A stretch of DNA of 38,254 nt from Fodinibacter sp035633415 (GCA_035633415.1 DASQEZ010000003.1:1-38254); one strand, 5' to 3'. Shown: positions 16,916 through 24,297, counted from the stretch's first letter. Numbers and translations: made by a program. Notes: a model not told the origin generated them from the letters alone.

Positions 16916-17676
16916 GCGAGGCGCTCCCTGACGGGCGCGGCGAGCGCCTCCTGCTGGAGGCTGCTCAGCTGCGCACAGCCGATCGTCGCGAGGTCGAGCA
17001 GGTCGCCGAGCACGGCCCGGTCGAACGCGGCTCCGGCGCCCTCGGCGGTGCCCTGCACCTCGACGAAGCGCCCGTCACCGGTCATGACCACGTTCATGTC
17101 GGTCTGCGCCGTCGAGTCCTCCGGATAGTCGAGGTCGAGCACCGGCCGACCGTCGACGAGTCCGACGCTCACCGCCGCGATGGAGCCGGTGAGCGGCTCG
17201 GCGGCGGCGGCCACCAGCCCCTTGGCGCGGGCATCGGCGACGGCATCCGCGAGGGCCACCCAGGCACCGGTGATGGCGGCGGTGCGGGTGCCACCGTCGG
17301 CCTGCAGGACGTCGCAGTCGAGCACGATGGTGTTCTCGCCCAGGGCCTTGGTGTCGATCACGGCGCGCAGGCTGCGGCCGACGAGCCGGCTGATCTCGTG
17401 GGTGCGGCCGCCGACCTTGCCGCGGCGTGACTCACGGTCGCTGCGGGTGTTGGTCGAGCGGGGCAGCATCTCGTACTCGGCGGTGACCCAGCCCGACCCC
17501 CGGCCCTTCAGCCAGCGCGGCACCCCCGCGGTGAAGGAGGCGGCGCAGAGCACCCGGGTGCGCCCGAACTCGACGAGGACACTGCCCTCGGCGTGGTCGA
17601 GCCAGTTGCGGGTGATCCGCACCTCGCGGAGCTGGTCGGGAGTGCGGCCGTCGTGGCGGGGGGTGTGGTCAGGCAT
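16912..17676 (-). CDS. rph: Ribonuclease PH
   Basis: A 254-residue phosphorolytic exoribonuclease that trims tRNA 3' ends. The family start RHDGRTPDQLREVRITRNWL, the EGSVLVEFGRTRVLCAASF segment, the YEMLPRSTNTRSDRES motif, the QADGGTRTAAITGAWVAL catalytic region and the DLDYPEDSTAQTDMNVVMT motif are all present. Start at 17676 was chosen from homology; no Shine-Dalgarno is present, but TAGCCT at 17684-17689 lies 7 bases upstream, pointing to a leaderless message. So rph-rdgB can be transcribed apart from murI although the phosphodiesterase gene ends only 46 bases upstream. Confidence 0.95.
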   Translation of the reverse strand: MPDHTPRHDGRTPDQLREVRITRNWLDHAEGSVLVEFGRTRVLCAASFTAGVPRWLKGRGSGWVTAEYEMLPRSTNTRSDRESRRGKVGGRTHEISRLVGRSLRAVIDTKALGENTIVLDCDVLQADGGTRTAAITGAWVALADAVADARAKGLVAAAAEPLTGSIAAVSVGLVDGRPVLDLDYPEDSTAQTDMNVVMTGDGRFVEVQGTAEGAGAAFDRAVLGDLLDLATIGCAQLSSLQQEALAAPVRERLA

Positions 17677-17683
17677 GGCGGCA

Positions 17684-17689
17684 AGGCTA
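17684..17689 (-). promoter_or_regulatory. Leaderless -10 box (TAGCCT) of rph
   Basis: TAGCCT lies 7 bases before the rph ATG, inside the 46-base gap after the upstream gene. Confidence 0.55.
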
Positions 17690-17722
17690 GCCCGGCGGCC
17701 GGCACCCACCGAACGCCGCCGG

Positions 17723-18490
17723 TCAGAGCTCGTAGACGGCCCCGGCCCGGGCGAGCTCGACCTCGCCGGGCCACACCGCTGCCGCCTGGGCGCGGCACAC
17801 CTGCGGGTCGTTCCACGCGGGCACGTGGGTGAGCACCAGCCGGCGCACTCCCCCGGCGCGCACCGCCGCCGCGGCAGCGCGCGACCCGGACAGGTGGATG
17901 TCCGGCACGTCGTCGCGTCCGTCGACGAACGCCGAGTCGAGCAGCGCCAGGTCGGCACCGCGCAGCAACGGGTCGAGGTTGGGGCAGTCGTCGGTGTCGC
18001 CGGTGAAGGCGAGCACGGCACCGCCGGCCTCGACGCGGTACCCGTAGGCCTCGACGGGGTGGTTCACCGCGTACGGGGTCACGGTGAACGGGCCCACGGT
18101 GAGCGGCACGGCATCCGCGACGACGTCGAAGTCGAACTCCGCCTCCATGCCGCCGGGCTCGAGGCCGTGGTACATCATCGACACGCGCTCGGCCGTGCCC
18201 GAGGGGCCGTGCACGGGTAGCCGTGCGGGCAGCGGACCAGCCGGACGGTAACGACGGGTTACGTAGAGACCGCAGACGTCGACGCAGTGGTCGGGGTGCA
18301 GGTGGCTGAGCACCACGGCGTCGAGGTCGTCGGGCGACAGGTGCCGCTGCAGCGGACCGAGGGCGCCGCTGCCGAGGTCGAGCAGGAGGTTCCAGGAGCG
18401 GCCGCCGGCCTCGTGCTGCACGAGGTAGGACGACGCGGGCGAATCGGGGCCGGCGAACGAGCCGGAGCAGCCGATGACCGTGACCCTCAC
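17723..18490 (-). CDS. MBL-fold phosphodiesterase, Rv1339-like
   Basis: A 255-residue metallo-beta-lactamase-fold protein. It starts VTVIGCSGSFAGPDSPASSYLV and has the metal motif LSHLHPDHC (HxHxDH), the NHPVEAYGYR His, FTGDTDDCP (Asp) and a late LTHVP (His), which together supply a two-metal site. By position between murI and rph it corresponds to mycobacterial Rv1339, reported as an atypical cyclic-AMP phosphodiesterase. So cAMP hydrolysis is the best guess; RNase Z-like activity is an alternative. The GTG at 18490 overlaps the murI stop by 4 bases, so it is co-translated with murI. Confidence 0.88.
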   Translation of the reverse strand: MRVTVIGCSGSFAGPDSPASSYLVQHEAGGRSWNLLLDLGSGALGPLQRHLSPDDLDAVVLSHLHPDHCVDVCGLYVTRRYRPAGPLPARLPVHGPSGTAERVSMMYHGLEPGGMEAEFDFDVVADAVPLTVGPFTVTPYAVNHPVEAYGYRVEAGGAVLAFTGDTDDCPNLDPLLRGADLALLDSAFVDGRDDVPDIHLSGSRAAAAAVRAGGVRRLVLTHVPAWNDPQVCRAQAAAVWPGEVELARAGAVYEL

Positions 18491-19314
18491 GACAGGCCGG
18501 CCGTGACGACGTGCGGTGGCGAGGTGAACACCGGGCCGAGCCGGGAGCCCACGCCGAGGAAGCGGCTGGCCAGGCGCCGGAACTCGTCGGGGTCGCCGGT
18601 GGTGGTGAAGCCGTGGTCGGGCGGGGGCAGGTGGTCGGGCCGCAGCAGGTCGGCGTCGGCGAGCACCCGGTAGACGTCCTTGGCGGTCTCCTCCGCGGAG
18701 GACACCAGCGTGACGTCGTCGCCCATGACGTAGGAGATGACGGCGGTGAGCAGCGGGTAGTGCGTGCAGCCGAGCACGAGGGTGTCGACGCCACGCTCGC
18801 GCAACGGGTCGAGGTAGTCGTGGGCGACCCCGACGAGCTCCGGGCCGCCGGTGACCCCGCGCTCGACGAACTCCACGAAGCGCGGACACGGTGTGCTGAC
18901 GACGTCGAGCTGCGGGGCTGCGGCGAACGCGTCGAGGTAGGCCCCGGACTGGTGGGTGCCGACGGTGGAGATGACGCCGACGCGACCCGAGCGGGTGGCG
19001 GCCGCGGCGCGCCGCACCGCCGGCCGGATCACCTCGACCACCGGCACGTCGTATCGCTCGCGGGCGTCGTGCAGCACGGCCGCGCTGGCGGTGTTGCAGG
19101 CGATGACGAGGATCTTCACGCCGTGGTCGACGAGCCGGTCGAGGCACTCGAGGGCCAGCTCACGGGTCTGGGCGATGGGCCGGGGGCCGTACGGCGCGCG
19201 CGCCGTGTCGCCGAAGTAGGCCACCGACTCGTGGGGCAGCTGGTCGAGGATCGCGCGCATGACGGTGAGCCCGCCGTAGCCGGAGTCGAAGACCCCGATC
19301 GGGAAATCAGCCAC
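18487..19314 (-). CDS. murI: Glutamate racemase
   Basis: A 275-residue enzyme that converts L- to D-glutamate for peptidoglycan. The family start IGVFDSGYGGLTVMRAI, the first catalytic Cys in ACNTASA and the second in LGCTHYPLL are present, as are the YFGDTARAPYG motif and GTHQSGAY. Length is normal. The GTG at 19314 has no Shine-Dalgarno. TACCCT at 19321-19326 lies 6 bases upstream, so translation is probably leaderless. It leads a block with the Rv1339-like gene, followed by rph and rdgB, and is divergent from the epimerase. Confidence 0.95.
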   Translation of the reverse strand: MADFPIGVFDSGYGGLTVMRAILDQLPHESVAYFGDTARAPYGPRPIAQTRELALECLDRLVDHGVKILVIACNTASAAVLHDARERYDVPVVEVIRPAVRRAAAATRSGRVGVISTVGTHQSGAYLDAFAAAPQLDVVSTPCPRFVEFVERGVTGGPELVGVAHDYLDPLRERGVDTLVLGCTHYPLLTAVISYVMGDDVTLVSSAEETAKDVYRVLADADLLRPDHLPPPDHGFTTTGDPDEFRRLASRFLGVGSRLGPVFTSPPHVVTAGLS

Positions 19315-19320
19315 CGCACA

Positions 19321-19400
19321 AGGGTAGGTGCCGACACCGACGCACGAGGGCCGCACCCGGGGTCGGGCGCGTCACACCCACACCCTCTCCCGGCTAGCCT
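19321..19400. promoter_or_regulatory. Divergent leaderless promoters: murI and epimerase mini-ORF
   Basis: Minus-strand TACCCT at 19321-19326 is 6 bases from the murI GTG. Plus-strand TAGCCT at 19395-19400 is 6 bases from a GTG at 19407 that opens a mini-ORF, not from the epimerase start. The 68 bases between the two boxes hold both -35 regions. Confidence 0.6.
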
Positions 19401-19406
19401 GACAGG

Positions 19407-19466
19407 GTGACCGAGGAGCGCATCCGCAGCGGGTACCGCGCGAGCGTCGACGGCGGCGGCCCGTGA
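19407..19466 (+). CDS. Leaderless 19-codon mini-ORF coupled to the epimerase
   Basis: A GTG at 19407 is 6 bases after TAGCCT. It opens a 19-residue frame (VTEERIRSGYRASVDGGGP) whose TGA at 19464-19466 overlaps the epimerase GTG at 19463 by 4 bases (GTGA). The epimerase itself has no good ribosome site, so ribosomes finishing the mini-ORF probably restart there. It may be a leader peptide with a regulatory role or simply a device to load ribosomes. No homologous family is recognised. Confidence 0.45.
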   Translation: MTEERIRSGYRASVDGGGP

Positions 19467-20536
19467 CCGTCCTGCTCTCCGGGGGCGCGGGCTTCGTCGG
19501 CCAGCACCTGGCGCGGCGGCTCACCGCGGTGCGCTTCGAGGTCGCCGCCCTGGACCTGCTCCACCCGCAGGTGCATGCCGACCCCGAGGCCGCCCGACGG
19601 GCCTTTCCCGGGCCGGTGGTCGTCGGTGACGTCGCCGACCGCCGGGCCTGGACCACCGCTGCGGCGCAGGTGCGCCGGGTCGAGGCCCTGGTACACCTCG
19701 CCGCCGAGACCGGCACCGGGCAGTCGATGTACGAGGTCGACCGCTACCACCGGGTCAACGTCGACGGCACCCGGCGGGCGGCCGAGTTCGCGGTGGGCCA
19801 CGGCATCCCCCTGGTGGTGCTGAGCTCCTGGGCCGTCTACGGACAGGGCCGCTACGAGTGCCGCGACCACCGGCCGACGTTCGGCCGCCCGTGCTGCCCG
19901 GCCGCCATGCCCGCGCCCTCGCGCGAGGACGACCCGCACCACCCCGTCTCGGTCCTCGGCGAGACCAAGTCCCTGGCGGAGTCGGTGGCGATCGCCCTGT
20001 GCGGCGACCGGGTTCCGGTGACCGTGGTGCGCCCGCAGAGCGTGGTCGGCCCCGGCCAGTCGCTGCACAACCCGTATGCGGGTGTCCTCGCCGCGTTCCT
20101 CGCGATGCTGCGCGAGCAGCGGCCGCTGCGCGTCCACGGCGACGGGAGCCAGACCCGGGACGTCGTGCACGTGGACGACCTCGCCGCGCTGCTCACCCAC
20201 CTCGTGGCCGCCCCGCCGGCACCCGGGGCGCCCCTCGTGCTCAACGGCGGCACCGGGGTGCGCACCTCCCTGGTCGAGCTCGCGGCGCTCGTGACGGACG
20301 CGGCACCGGTGCCCGGGGCCGGGCTGGATCTGGTCGGGGTGCGCCGCGCCGGAGACGTCGAGCACGCCTGTGCCGACCTGACCCGTCTCACCGAGTTCGG
20401 GGCACCGATCCCGGCGCGCTCGGCGGCCGACGCGGTGCGCGACTTCGTCCGTACCTCCTGGGAGCGTCCGGGCGCGCCCGCGAGCCGGTGGGACGAGGCG
20501 TTCGCCGAGCTCGAGGAGCGTGGGCTCACCTCGTGA
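19463..20536 (+). CDS. NAD-dependent epimerase/dehydratase (extended SDR), altered active site
   Basis: A 357-residue protein of the extended short-chain dehydrogenase family, which acts on nucleotide sugars. The NAD(P)-binding motif is GGAGFVG (residues 7-13), with D31 at the end of strand 2, LVHLAAETG, the SSWAVYG serines (121-122) and the VVRPQSVVGPGQ and GDGSQTRDVVHVDD segments. The catalytic motif YxxxK is changed: VLGETK has Leu165 where Tyr is expected, while Lys169 remains. Loss of the Tyr would normally abolish oxidation chemistry, so it may have a different mechanism, bind without catalysis or use another residue. An insertion with two Cys (RPCCPA) lies before it. Likely works with the glycosyltransferase downstream. 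Confidence 0.85.
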   Translation: MTVLLSGGAGFVGQHLARRLTAVRFEVAALDLLHPQVHADPEAARRAFPGPVVVGDVADRRAWTTAAAQVRRVEALVHLAAETGTGQSMYEVDRYHRVNVDGTRRAAEFAVGHGIPLVVLSSWAVYGQGRYECRDHRPTFGRPCCPAAMPAPSREDDPHHPVSVLGETKSLAESVAIALCGDRVPVTVVRPQSVVGPGQSLHNPYAGVLAAFLAMLREQRPLRVHGDGSQTRDVVHVDDLAALLTHLVAAPPAPGAPLVLNGGTGVRTSLVELAALVTDAAPVPGAGLDLVGVRRAGDVEHACADLTRLTEFGAPIPARSAADAVRDFVRTSWERPGAPASRWDEAFAELEERGLTS

Positions 20537-20607
20537 GCGGGCCGGCGAGACCATTCCCCGAACGGCCCGAGGTGAGCGGTCCCGCGGTGGCGCTCAGGTC
20601 GTGCAGG

Positions 20608-20613
20608 GATGAT
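20608..20613 (+). promoter_or_regulatory. Possible leaderless -10 box (GATGAT)
   Basis: GATGAT lies 6 bases before a GTG at 20620 that opens a mini-ORF overlapping the glycosyltransferase start. It is a weaker match than the box at 19395. Confidence 0.35.
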
Positions 20614-20619
20614 GGCCGG

Positions 20620-20703
20620 GTGAGCCTCCCCTGCGTCCTCCCCGCCCGTGGTCGGAGCGAGGGTGCGCCCACCCGGCTCGGCGCGGCACGGGGGCAGTCG
20701 TGA
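20620..20703 (+). CDS. 27-codon mini-ORF coupled to the glycosyltransferase
   Basis: A GTG at 20620 opens a 27-residue frame (VSLPCVLPARGRSEGAPTRL...) ending in TGA at 20701-20703, which overlaps the glycosyltransferase GTG at 20700 by 4 bases. The arrangement copies the one before the epimerase 1.2 kb upstream. The peptide is Arg/Ala/Gly-rich with one Cys and resembles nothing known. It could be coincidence in G+C-rich DNA. Confidence 0.35.
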   Translation: MSLPCVLPARGRSEGAPTRLGAARGQS

Positions 20704-21722
20704 GCGGCATCGCGCTGGCCGCCAACAACGGCGAGGTCGGTGGCGGCGAGGTCATGCTGCTGGCCACCGCGCGGCTGTTGACCGACCTCGGCCACGAGAT
20801 CGAGGTGGTGGGTCCCGATGCCCCCGAGGGCCGCGACGGTGTCCTCGACCTCGCCGAGTCCGAGGGGTACCCCGTGCACCGGCTCTCGAGCGACCGGCGT
20901 CGCTACCTGCACGAGCTGCGCGACTGGCACGGCGGGCGGCGCGACCTGCTCTGGTGCCACGGGCTGGTGCCGGCGTTCGCCACCGCTGGTCGGCCACGGC
21001 GGGTGGTGCACCTCCACAAGCTCCCCAGCAGGACCCAGCACGCCGGCTACCTCGCCGCCCGGTCGCGGTCGTGGTTGACCCTGGTGCCCTCACGGTGGAT
21101 GTCGAGCCGGGTGCCCAACGCGCGGGTGCTGCCGAACTGGACTCCCGACCTCGGGTACGCGCCACGCCCGCCGGGCTCGCAGCGGCGCCTCGGGTACCTC
21201 GGGCGGCACGCGGTCGACAAGGGCCTCGTCGTGCTCGCCGAGGCACTGGAGGGCCTCGACACCCCGACCCCCGTGCAGCTGGTGCTCGCGGGCGAGCCGC
21301 GCTTCACCGACGAGGCCGGGGCACGCCGCGTCGCCGACGCCGTGAGCAGGCTGGGCGGCCAGGCCGAGTCGGTCGGGTGGGTCGAGCCCGCCGCCCTGCT
21401 GCGCGACGTCGACGGCCTCGTCGTCCCGTCGGTGGTGCCGGAGTCGTTCGGCCTCGCGGCGGCCGAGGCGATGGCTGCCGGCGTGCCCTGCATCGTCAGC
21501 GACGCCGGTGCCCTGCCGGAGGTCGTCGGCGCCGACCACCCGTGGGTCGTCCCGGCCGGCGACCCGGCGGCCCTGGCCGGGGCCGTGCGGGCCTGGGCCT
21601 CCGCGTCACCGGCGCGGCTGGTCGCGGTGGCTCGTGAGCAGCGCGACCGCTGGGAGGTCGAGCTGTCGCCCGACGTGGCCCGGGAACGGCTTCGCCTCCT
21701 GCTCGCCGCGCTTCCGGCCTGA
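20700..21722 (+). CDS. GT4-family glycosyltransferase
   Basis: A 340-residue GT-B-fold glycosyltransferase (family 4, RfaB-like). An N-terminal acceptor domain starts IALAANNGEVGGGEVMLLATARLL. A donor domain follows with RLGYLGRHAVDKGL, LVLAGEPRF, VGWVEPAALLRDVDGLVVPS and the conserved E-x7-E motif in PESFGLAAAEAMAAGVP. It adds a sugar from a nucleotide-sugar donor to a lipid, glycan or protein acceptor at the cytoplasmic face; the substrate cannot be deduced. The first residues match typical starts. Start by GTG at 20700 has a G-rich stretch upstream and is overlapped by a mini-ORF. It probably functions with the upstream epimerase in surface glycan synthesis. Confidence 0.88.
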   Translation: MSGIALAANNGEVGGGEVMLLATARLLTDLGHEIEVVGPDAPEGRDGVLDLAESEGYPVHRLSSDRRRYLHELRDWHGGRRDLLWCHGLVPAFATAGRPRRVVHLHKLPSRTQHAGYLAARSRSWLTLVPSRWMSSRVPNARVLPNWTPDLGYAPRPPGSQRRLGYLGRHAVDKGLVVLAEALEGLDTPTPVQLVLAGEPRFTDEAGARRVADAVSRLGGQAESVGWVEPAALLRDVDGLVVPSVVPESFGLAAAEAMAAGVPCIVSDAGALPEVVGADHPWVVPAGDPAALAGAVRAWASASPARLVAVAREQRDRWEVELSPDVARERLRLLLAALPA

Positions 21723-21765
21723 ACGTCGCCGGCCACGTGGGGCCGCGGGGCGTGCGGCCGCGCCG

Positions 21766-21787
21766 GCGCTGACGCACGGGTCAGCGC
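21766..21787. terminator. Hairpin between convergent glycosyltransferase and DUF2017 genes
   Basis: A perfect 8-bp stem GCGCTGAC / GTCAGCGC with a 6-base loop overlaps the DUF2017 stop codon. It could terminate both transcripts. No T-run. Confidence 0.55.
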
Positions 21788-22395
21788 GCGAGCATCGCGG
21801 AGGCCAGCGTCTCCTGCAGCCAGGTGAGGAAGTCGTAGACCGCGAGCGCGTAGCCGAGCGGGTCGTCGGGGTCGAGGTCCTCGGCCGCGGCCTCGAGCAC
21901 GGCCATGTCGTCGTCGGTGCGCAGCCCCATCCGCTCCCCGAGCACGAGCCGCACGTCGGTGAGGGCGACGAGCACCGCGTGGGCCTGCGCGTCGTCGAGG
22001 CGCAGCTTGTCCTCGGCCCGCATCAGGTCCGCCGCGGTCAGCAGCGCCGCGGCCTTGCGCTGGCGCAGCCCGGTCTCGGTCAGCCGGCGGAACTCGGCCG
22101 CCATCTCGTCGTCCTGCCGGTTCGCGGTCGGCAGCAGCCGGTCCAGGGCGGGGTCGCGCCCGGCGTCCGAGGCGTTCAGGCCGCCCTGGTCCTCGGCGGC
22201 CACGCTCACGCCCATCCCCAGACCGGCGACGATCGACGCGAAGTCGTCGCCGCCCTCGGGGACCGGTGCGGGCGGGTCGAGCAGGTCGCGCACCTGGTCC
22301 ATCAGGCCCGCGATGGTGGCGCGCTCGAGCGGGTCGAGCTGCGCCGCGTACCGGGCACGCTCCCCCGACCCCTTGCGCCGGAAGCCGCGGGCCAT
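21781..22395 (-). CDS. DUF2017 family protein
   Basis: A 204-residue mostly helical cytoplasmic protein of the DUF2017 family, regularly found next to clpS in actinobacteria (Rv1332 in Mycobacterium). Its basic start MARGFRRKGSGERARY and the LERATIAGLMDQVRDLL, DRLLPTANRQDDEMAAEFRRLTE-type segment and DPLGYALAVYDFLTWLQETL end are typical of the family. Function is not established. The ATG at 22395 overlaps the clpS TGA by one base (TGATG), so it is translationally coupled to clpS. This suggests a link with ClpS-dependent proteolysis. Confidence 0.88.
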   Translation of the reverse strand: MARGFRRKGSGERARYAAQLDPLERATIAGLMDQVRDLLDPPAPVPEGGDDFASIVAGLGMGVSVAAEDQGGLNASDAGRDPALDRLLPTANRQDDEMAAEFRRLTETGLRQRKAAALLTAADLMRAEDKLRLDDAQAHAVLVALTDVRLVLGERMGLRTDDDMAVLEAAAEDLDPDDPLGYALAVYDFLTWLQETLASAMLAR

Positions 22396-22685
22396 CAGTC
22401 GTCCTTCTGGTACGTCGCCCACAGCCCGTAGCCGTGCAGGGCCTCGGTGTCGGCCTCCATGGCCTCCCGGGTGCCGTTGGCGACGACCGCCCGGCCCTGG
22501 GTGTGCACGTCCATCATCAGCTTCTCGGCCTTGGACCGGGAGTAGCCGAAGTGCCGCTGGAGCACGAGGGTCACGTACGACATCAGGTTGACCGGGTCGT
22601 TCCACACGATGGTGATCCACGGGGTGTCGGGGGCGACGTCACCGCTGGTGGCGGTGACCTCCTCCTGCACGGGCGCGAGCGACAC
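22395..22685 (-). CDS. clpS: ATP-dependent Clp protease adaptor ClpS
   Basis: A 96-residue adaptor that delivers N-degron substrates to the Clp ATPase. The core motif is present: WNDPVNLMSYVTLVLQRHFG, then AEKLMMDVHTQGRAVV and MEADTEALHGYGLWATYQKD. The Asn-Asp pair and the Met and His residues form the N-degron pocket. The GTG at 22685 lies 6 bases after TATCCT (22692-22697) and lacks a Shine-Dalgarno, so it is another leaderless start; an upstream ATG at 22712 is before the promoter box. It is followed by DUF2017, as in other actinobacteria. Confidence 0.93.
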   Translation of the reverse strand: MSLAPVQEEVTATSGDVAPDTPWITIVWNDPVNLMSYVTLVLQRHFGYSRSKAEKLMMDVHTQGRAVVANGTREAMEADTEALHGYGLWATYQKDD

Positions 22686-22691
22686 GCAGCA

Positions 22692-22697
22692 AGGATA
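22692..22697 (-). promoter_or_regulatory. Leaderless -10 box (TATCCT) of clpS
   Basis: TATCCT with 6 bases to the GTG. It sits in the 47-base gap after the hmgA stop on the same strand, giving clpS its own promoter. Confidence 0.6.
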
Positions 22698-22732
22698 GGC
22701 GCGACCCGGCATCCGGCCGACCGCAGGCGAGC

Positions 22733-23980
22733 TCAGCCGCGGGGGCGGTTCCAGCTGCCGGCGTACTTCCCGTCGTCGCAGGCACGCCCTGCCTCACCGA
22801 GCTCGAGCGGGCGGAAGGTGTCGACCATGACGGCGAGCTCGTCGAAGTAGTGCTTGCCGATCGACGCCTCCGCCGCACCGGGCTGCGGCCCGTGGGCGTG
22901 CCCGCCCGGGTGCAGCGAGACCGACCCCTTCTCGATGCCGGATCCCTTGCGGGCCTCGTAGTCGCCGTCGACGTAGAACATGACCTCGTCGGAGTCGACG
23001 TTGGAGTGGTAGTACGGCACCGGGATCGACAGCGGGTGGTAGTCGACCTTGCGGGGCACGAAGTTGCAGACGACGAAGTTCCAGCCCTCGAAGACCTGGT
23101 GGGCCGGCGGCGGCTGGTGGATGCGTCCGGTGATCGGCTCGTAGTCGCGCACGTTGAACACGTAGGGGTACAGGCAGCCGTCCCAGCCGACGACGTCGAG
23201 GGGGTGGAAGGGCAGCACGTGCACGGTGCCGACGATGCCGCCGCTGCTGGCGGGGCCGCCGCCGCGGTGCTTGATGAAGACCTCCGTCTCGGCGTCGGCC
23301 CGCTCCCCCACGTCCTCGGCGAGCAGCGGGCCCTGCGGCGGCCGCAGGTCGCGCTCGCAGTAGGGGCTGTGCTCGAGCAGCTGGCCGTACTTGCTGAGGT
23401 AGCGCTTGGGCGGCGCGATGTGGCTGCTCGCCTCGATGCAGATGGTGCGCAGCGGCTCCCTGCTCGAGCGCTTCGGGATCCAGCGGTGGGTCGTCGCCCT
23501 CGGGATGACCACGTAGTCGCCCTCACCGACCTCGAACGCGCCGAAGACCGTCTCGACGCGCGCCCGTCCGCGCTCGACGTAGACGCACTCGTCCCCGATG
23601 CCGTTGCGGTACCAGGGGCTGGTGGCGCCGGCGACGGCATACGACAGTCGCACGTCTCCGTTGCCGAGCAGGAGGCGTCGGCCGGTGACCACGTCGGTGT
23701 GCTTGACCACCGTGCTCGGGAAGAGGTCGTGCGGCTTCAGGTGCCGTGGCAGCAGCGGGTGGTTGGCCGTGGTGCCGAGGTCGCCGACGCTCCAGTCGCG
23801 GTACTCCGCCACGGTCGAGGGGATGTTGCGGTGGTAGAGCAGGCTGGAGTCACTGCTGAATCCCTCCTCACCCATGAGCTCCTCGTAGTAGAGCTCACCG
23901 ACCTTGCCCCGCCCGGCCGGCCGTCGGTGCTGGGTGTGCCGCTTCGGGGGGATGCTGCCCATCGCCTGGTAGTGCGCCAC
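22733..23980 (-). CDS. hmgA: Homogentisate 1,2-dioxygenase
   Basis: A 415-residue non-haem iron(II) enzyme that opens the homogentisate ring to maleylacetoacetate, the central step of tyrosine catabolism. The start VAHYQAMGSIPPKRHTQHR resembles the family consensus. Iron-site segments are visible in DEVMFYVDGDYE and in HPGGHAHGPQPG near the C-terminus; RATTHRWIP and GTVHVLPFHPLDVVGWDG are further conserved blocks. I use the GTG at 23980 (GAGGTGG about 9 bases upstream) rather than the internal ATG six codons later. TACCCT at 24043-24048 gives a leader of about 55 bases. It is divergent from the unknown gene and fahA. Confidence 0.94.
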   Translation of the reverse strand: MAHYQAMGSIPPKRHTQHRRPAGRGKVGELYYEELMGEEGFSSDSSLLYHRNIPSTVAEYRDWSVGDLGTTANHPLLPRHLKPHDLFPSTVVKHTDVVTGRRLLLGNGDVRLSYAVAGATSPWYRNGIGDECVYVERGRARVETVFGAFEVGEGDYVVIPRATTHRWIPKRSSREPLRTICIEASSHIAPPKRYLSKYGQLLEHSPYCERDLRPPQGPLLAEDVGERADAETEVFIKHRGGGPASSGGIVGTVHVLPFHPLDVVGWDGCLYPYVFNVRDYEPITGRIHQPPPAHQVFEGWNFVVCNFVPRKVDYHPLSIPVPYYHSNVDSDEVMFYVDGDYEARKGSGIEKGSVSLHPGGHAHGPQPGAAEASIGKHYFDELAVMVDTFRPLELGEAGRACDDGKYAGSWNRPRG

Positions 23981-24042
23981 TGCTGCTGTCCACCTCGTCG
24001 TGGTCGGGTTCCGGGGCGGTCTCCCCCGGGTGCTGTCCGAGC

Positions 24043-24048
24043 AGGGTA
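24043..24048 (-). promoter_or_regulatory. Probable -10 box (TACCCT) of hmgA
   Basis: TACCCT within GGCATACCCT on the minus strand, 63 bases before the start. The flank forms an imperfect inverted repeat with GGCATCCCTGC at 24069-24079, which might bind a regulator. Confidence 0.4.
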
Positions 24049-24162
24049 TGCCGCCGGGCGCGGTGGTGGCATCCCTGCGGCGGCGTGACGTCAGAAGTGC
24101 CAGAACCGACCGGTGTGCGCGGGCCCGCACCCGACAACCTGCCCAGCGCTGCGCCCTGGCAT

Positions 24163-24227
24163 CCGGCACGTGCCGGGTTATTGCTGTCGGGTCCCGAAGG
24201 TGGCAGCCATAACCCCGCACGTGCGGG
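24163..24227. repeat. Inverted repeat with CACGTG-cored palindromes (REP-like element)
   Basis: Two 24-base arms (24163-24186 and 24204-24227) are inverted copies with three mismatches. Each arm contains its own palindrome, CCGGCACGTGCCGG and CCCGCACGTGCGGG. The 17-base loop holds a third, TCGGGTCCCGA. A degenerate further copy (GTGCCAGAACC...) lies at 24097-24120. It fills most of the hmgA / unknown-gene divergent spacer and could be an extragenic palindromic repeat or a regulator target. Confidence 0.6.
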
Positions 24228-24285
24228 ACTGGTGCGCGGCTGCGCCGTGCCGTGCGCGGACGGTGGGGAGGGGCGTGCCCCGCGA

Positions 24286-24291
24286 TAGGTT
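24286..24291 (+). promoter_or_regulatory. Leaderless -10 box (TAGGTT) of the unknown gene before fahA
   Basis: TAGGTT with exactly 6 bases (GGGCGC) to the ATG at 24298, and no ribosome-binding site. Confidence 0.65.
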
Positions 24292-24297
24292 GGGCGC

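Noticed and set aside
17723..19147. Extension of the MBL phosphodiesterase frame upstream into murI
   Set aside because: The upstream part is antisense-like Arg-rich sequence; the GTG at 18490 overlapping the murI stop is the natural start.
24097..24120. Third arm of the 24163-24227 repeat as a full copy
   Set aside because: Only about the first 11 bases of the arm match; it is mentioned as degenerate but not counted as a copy.
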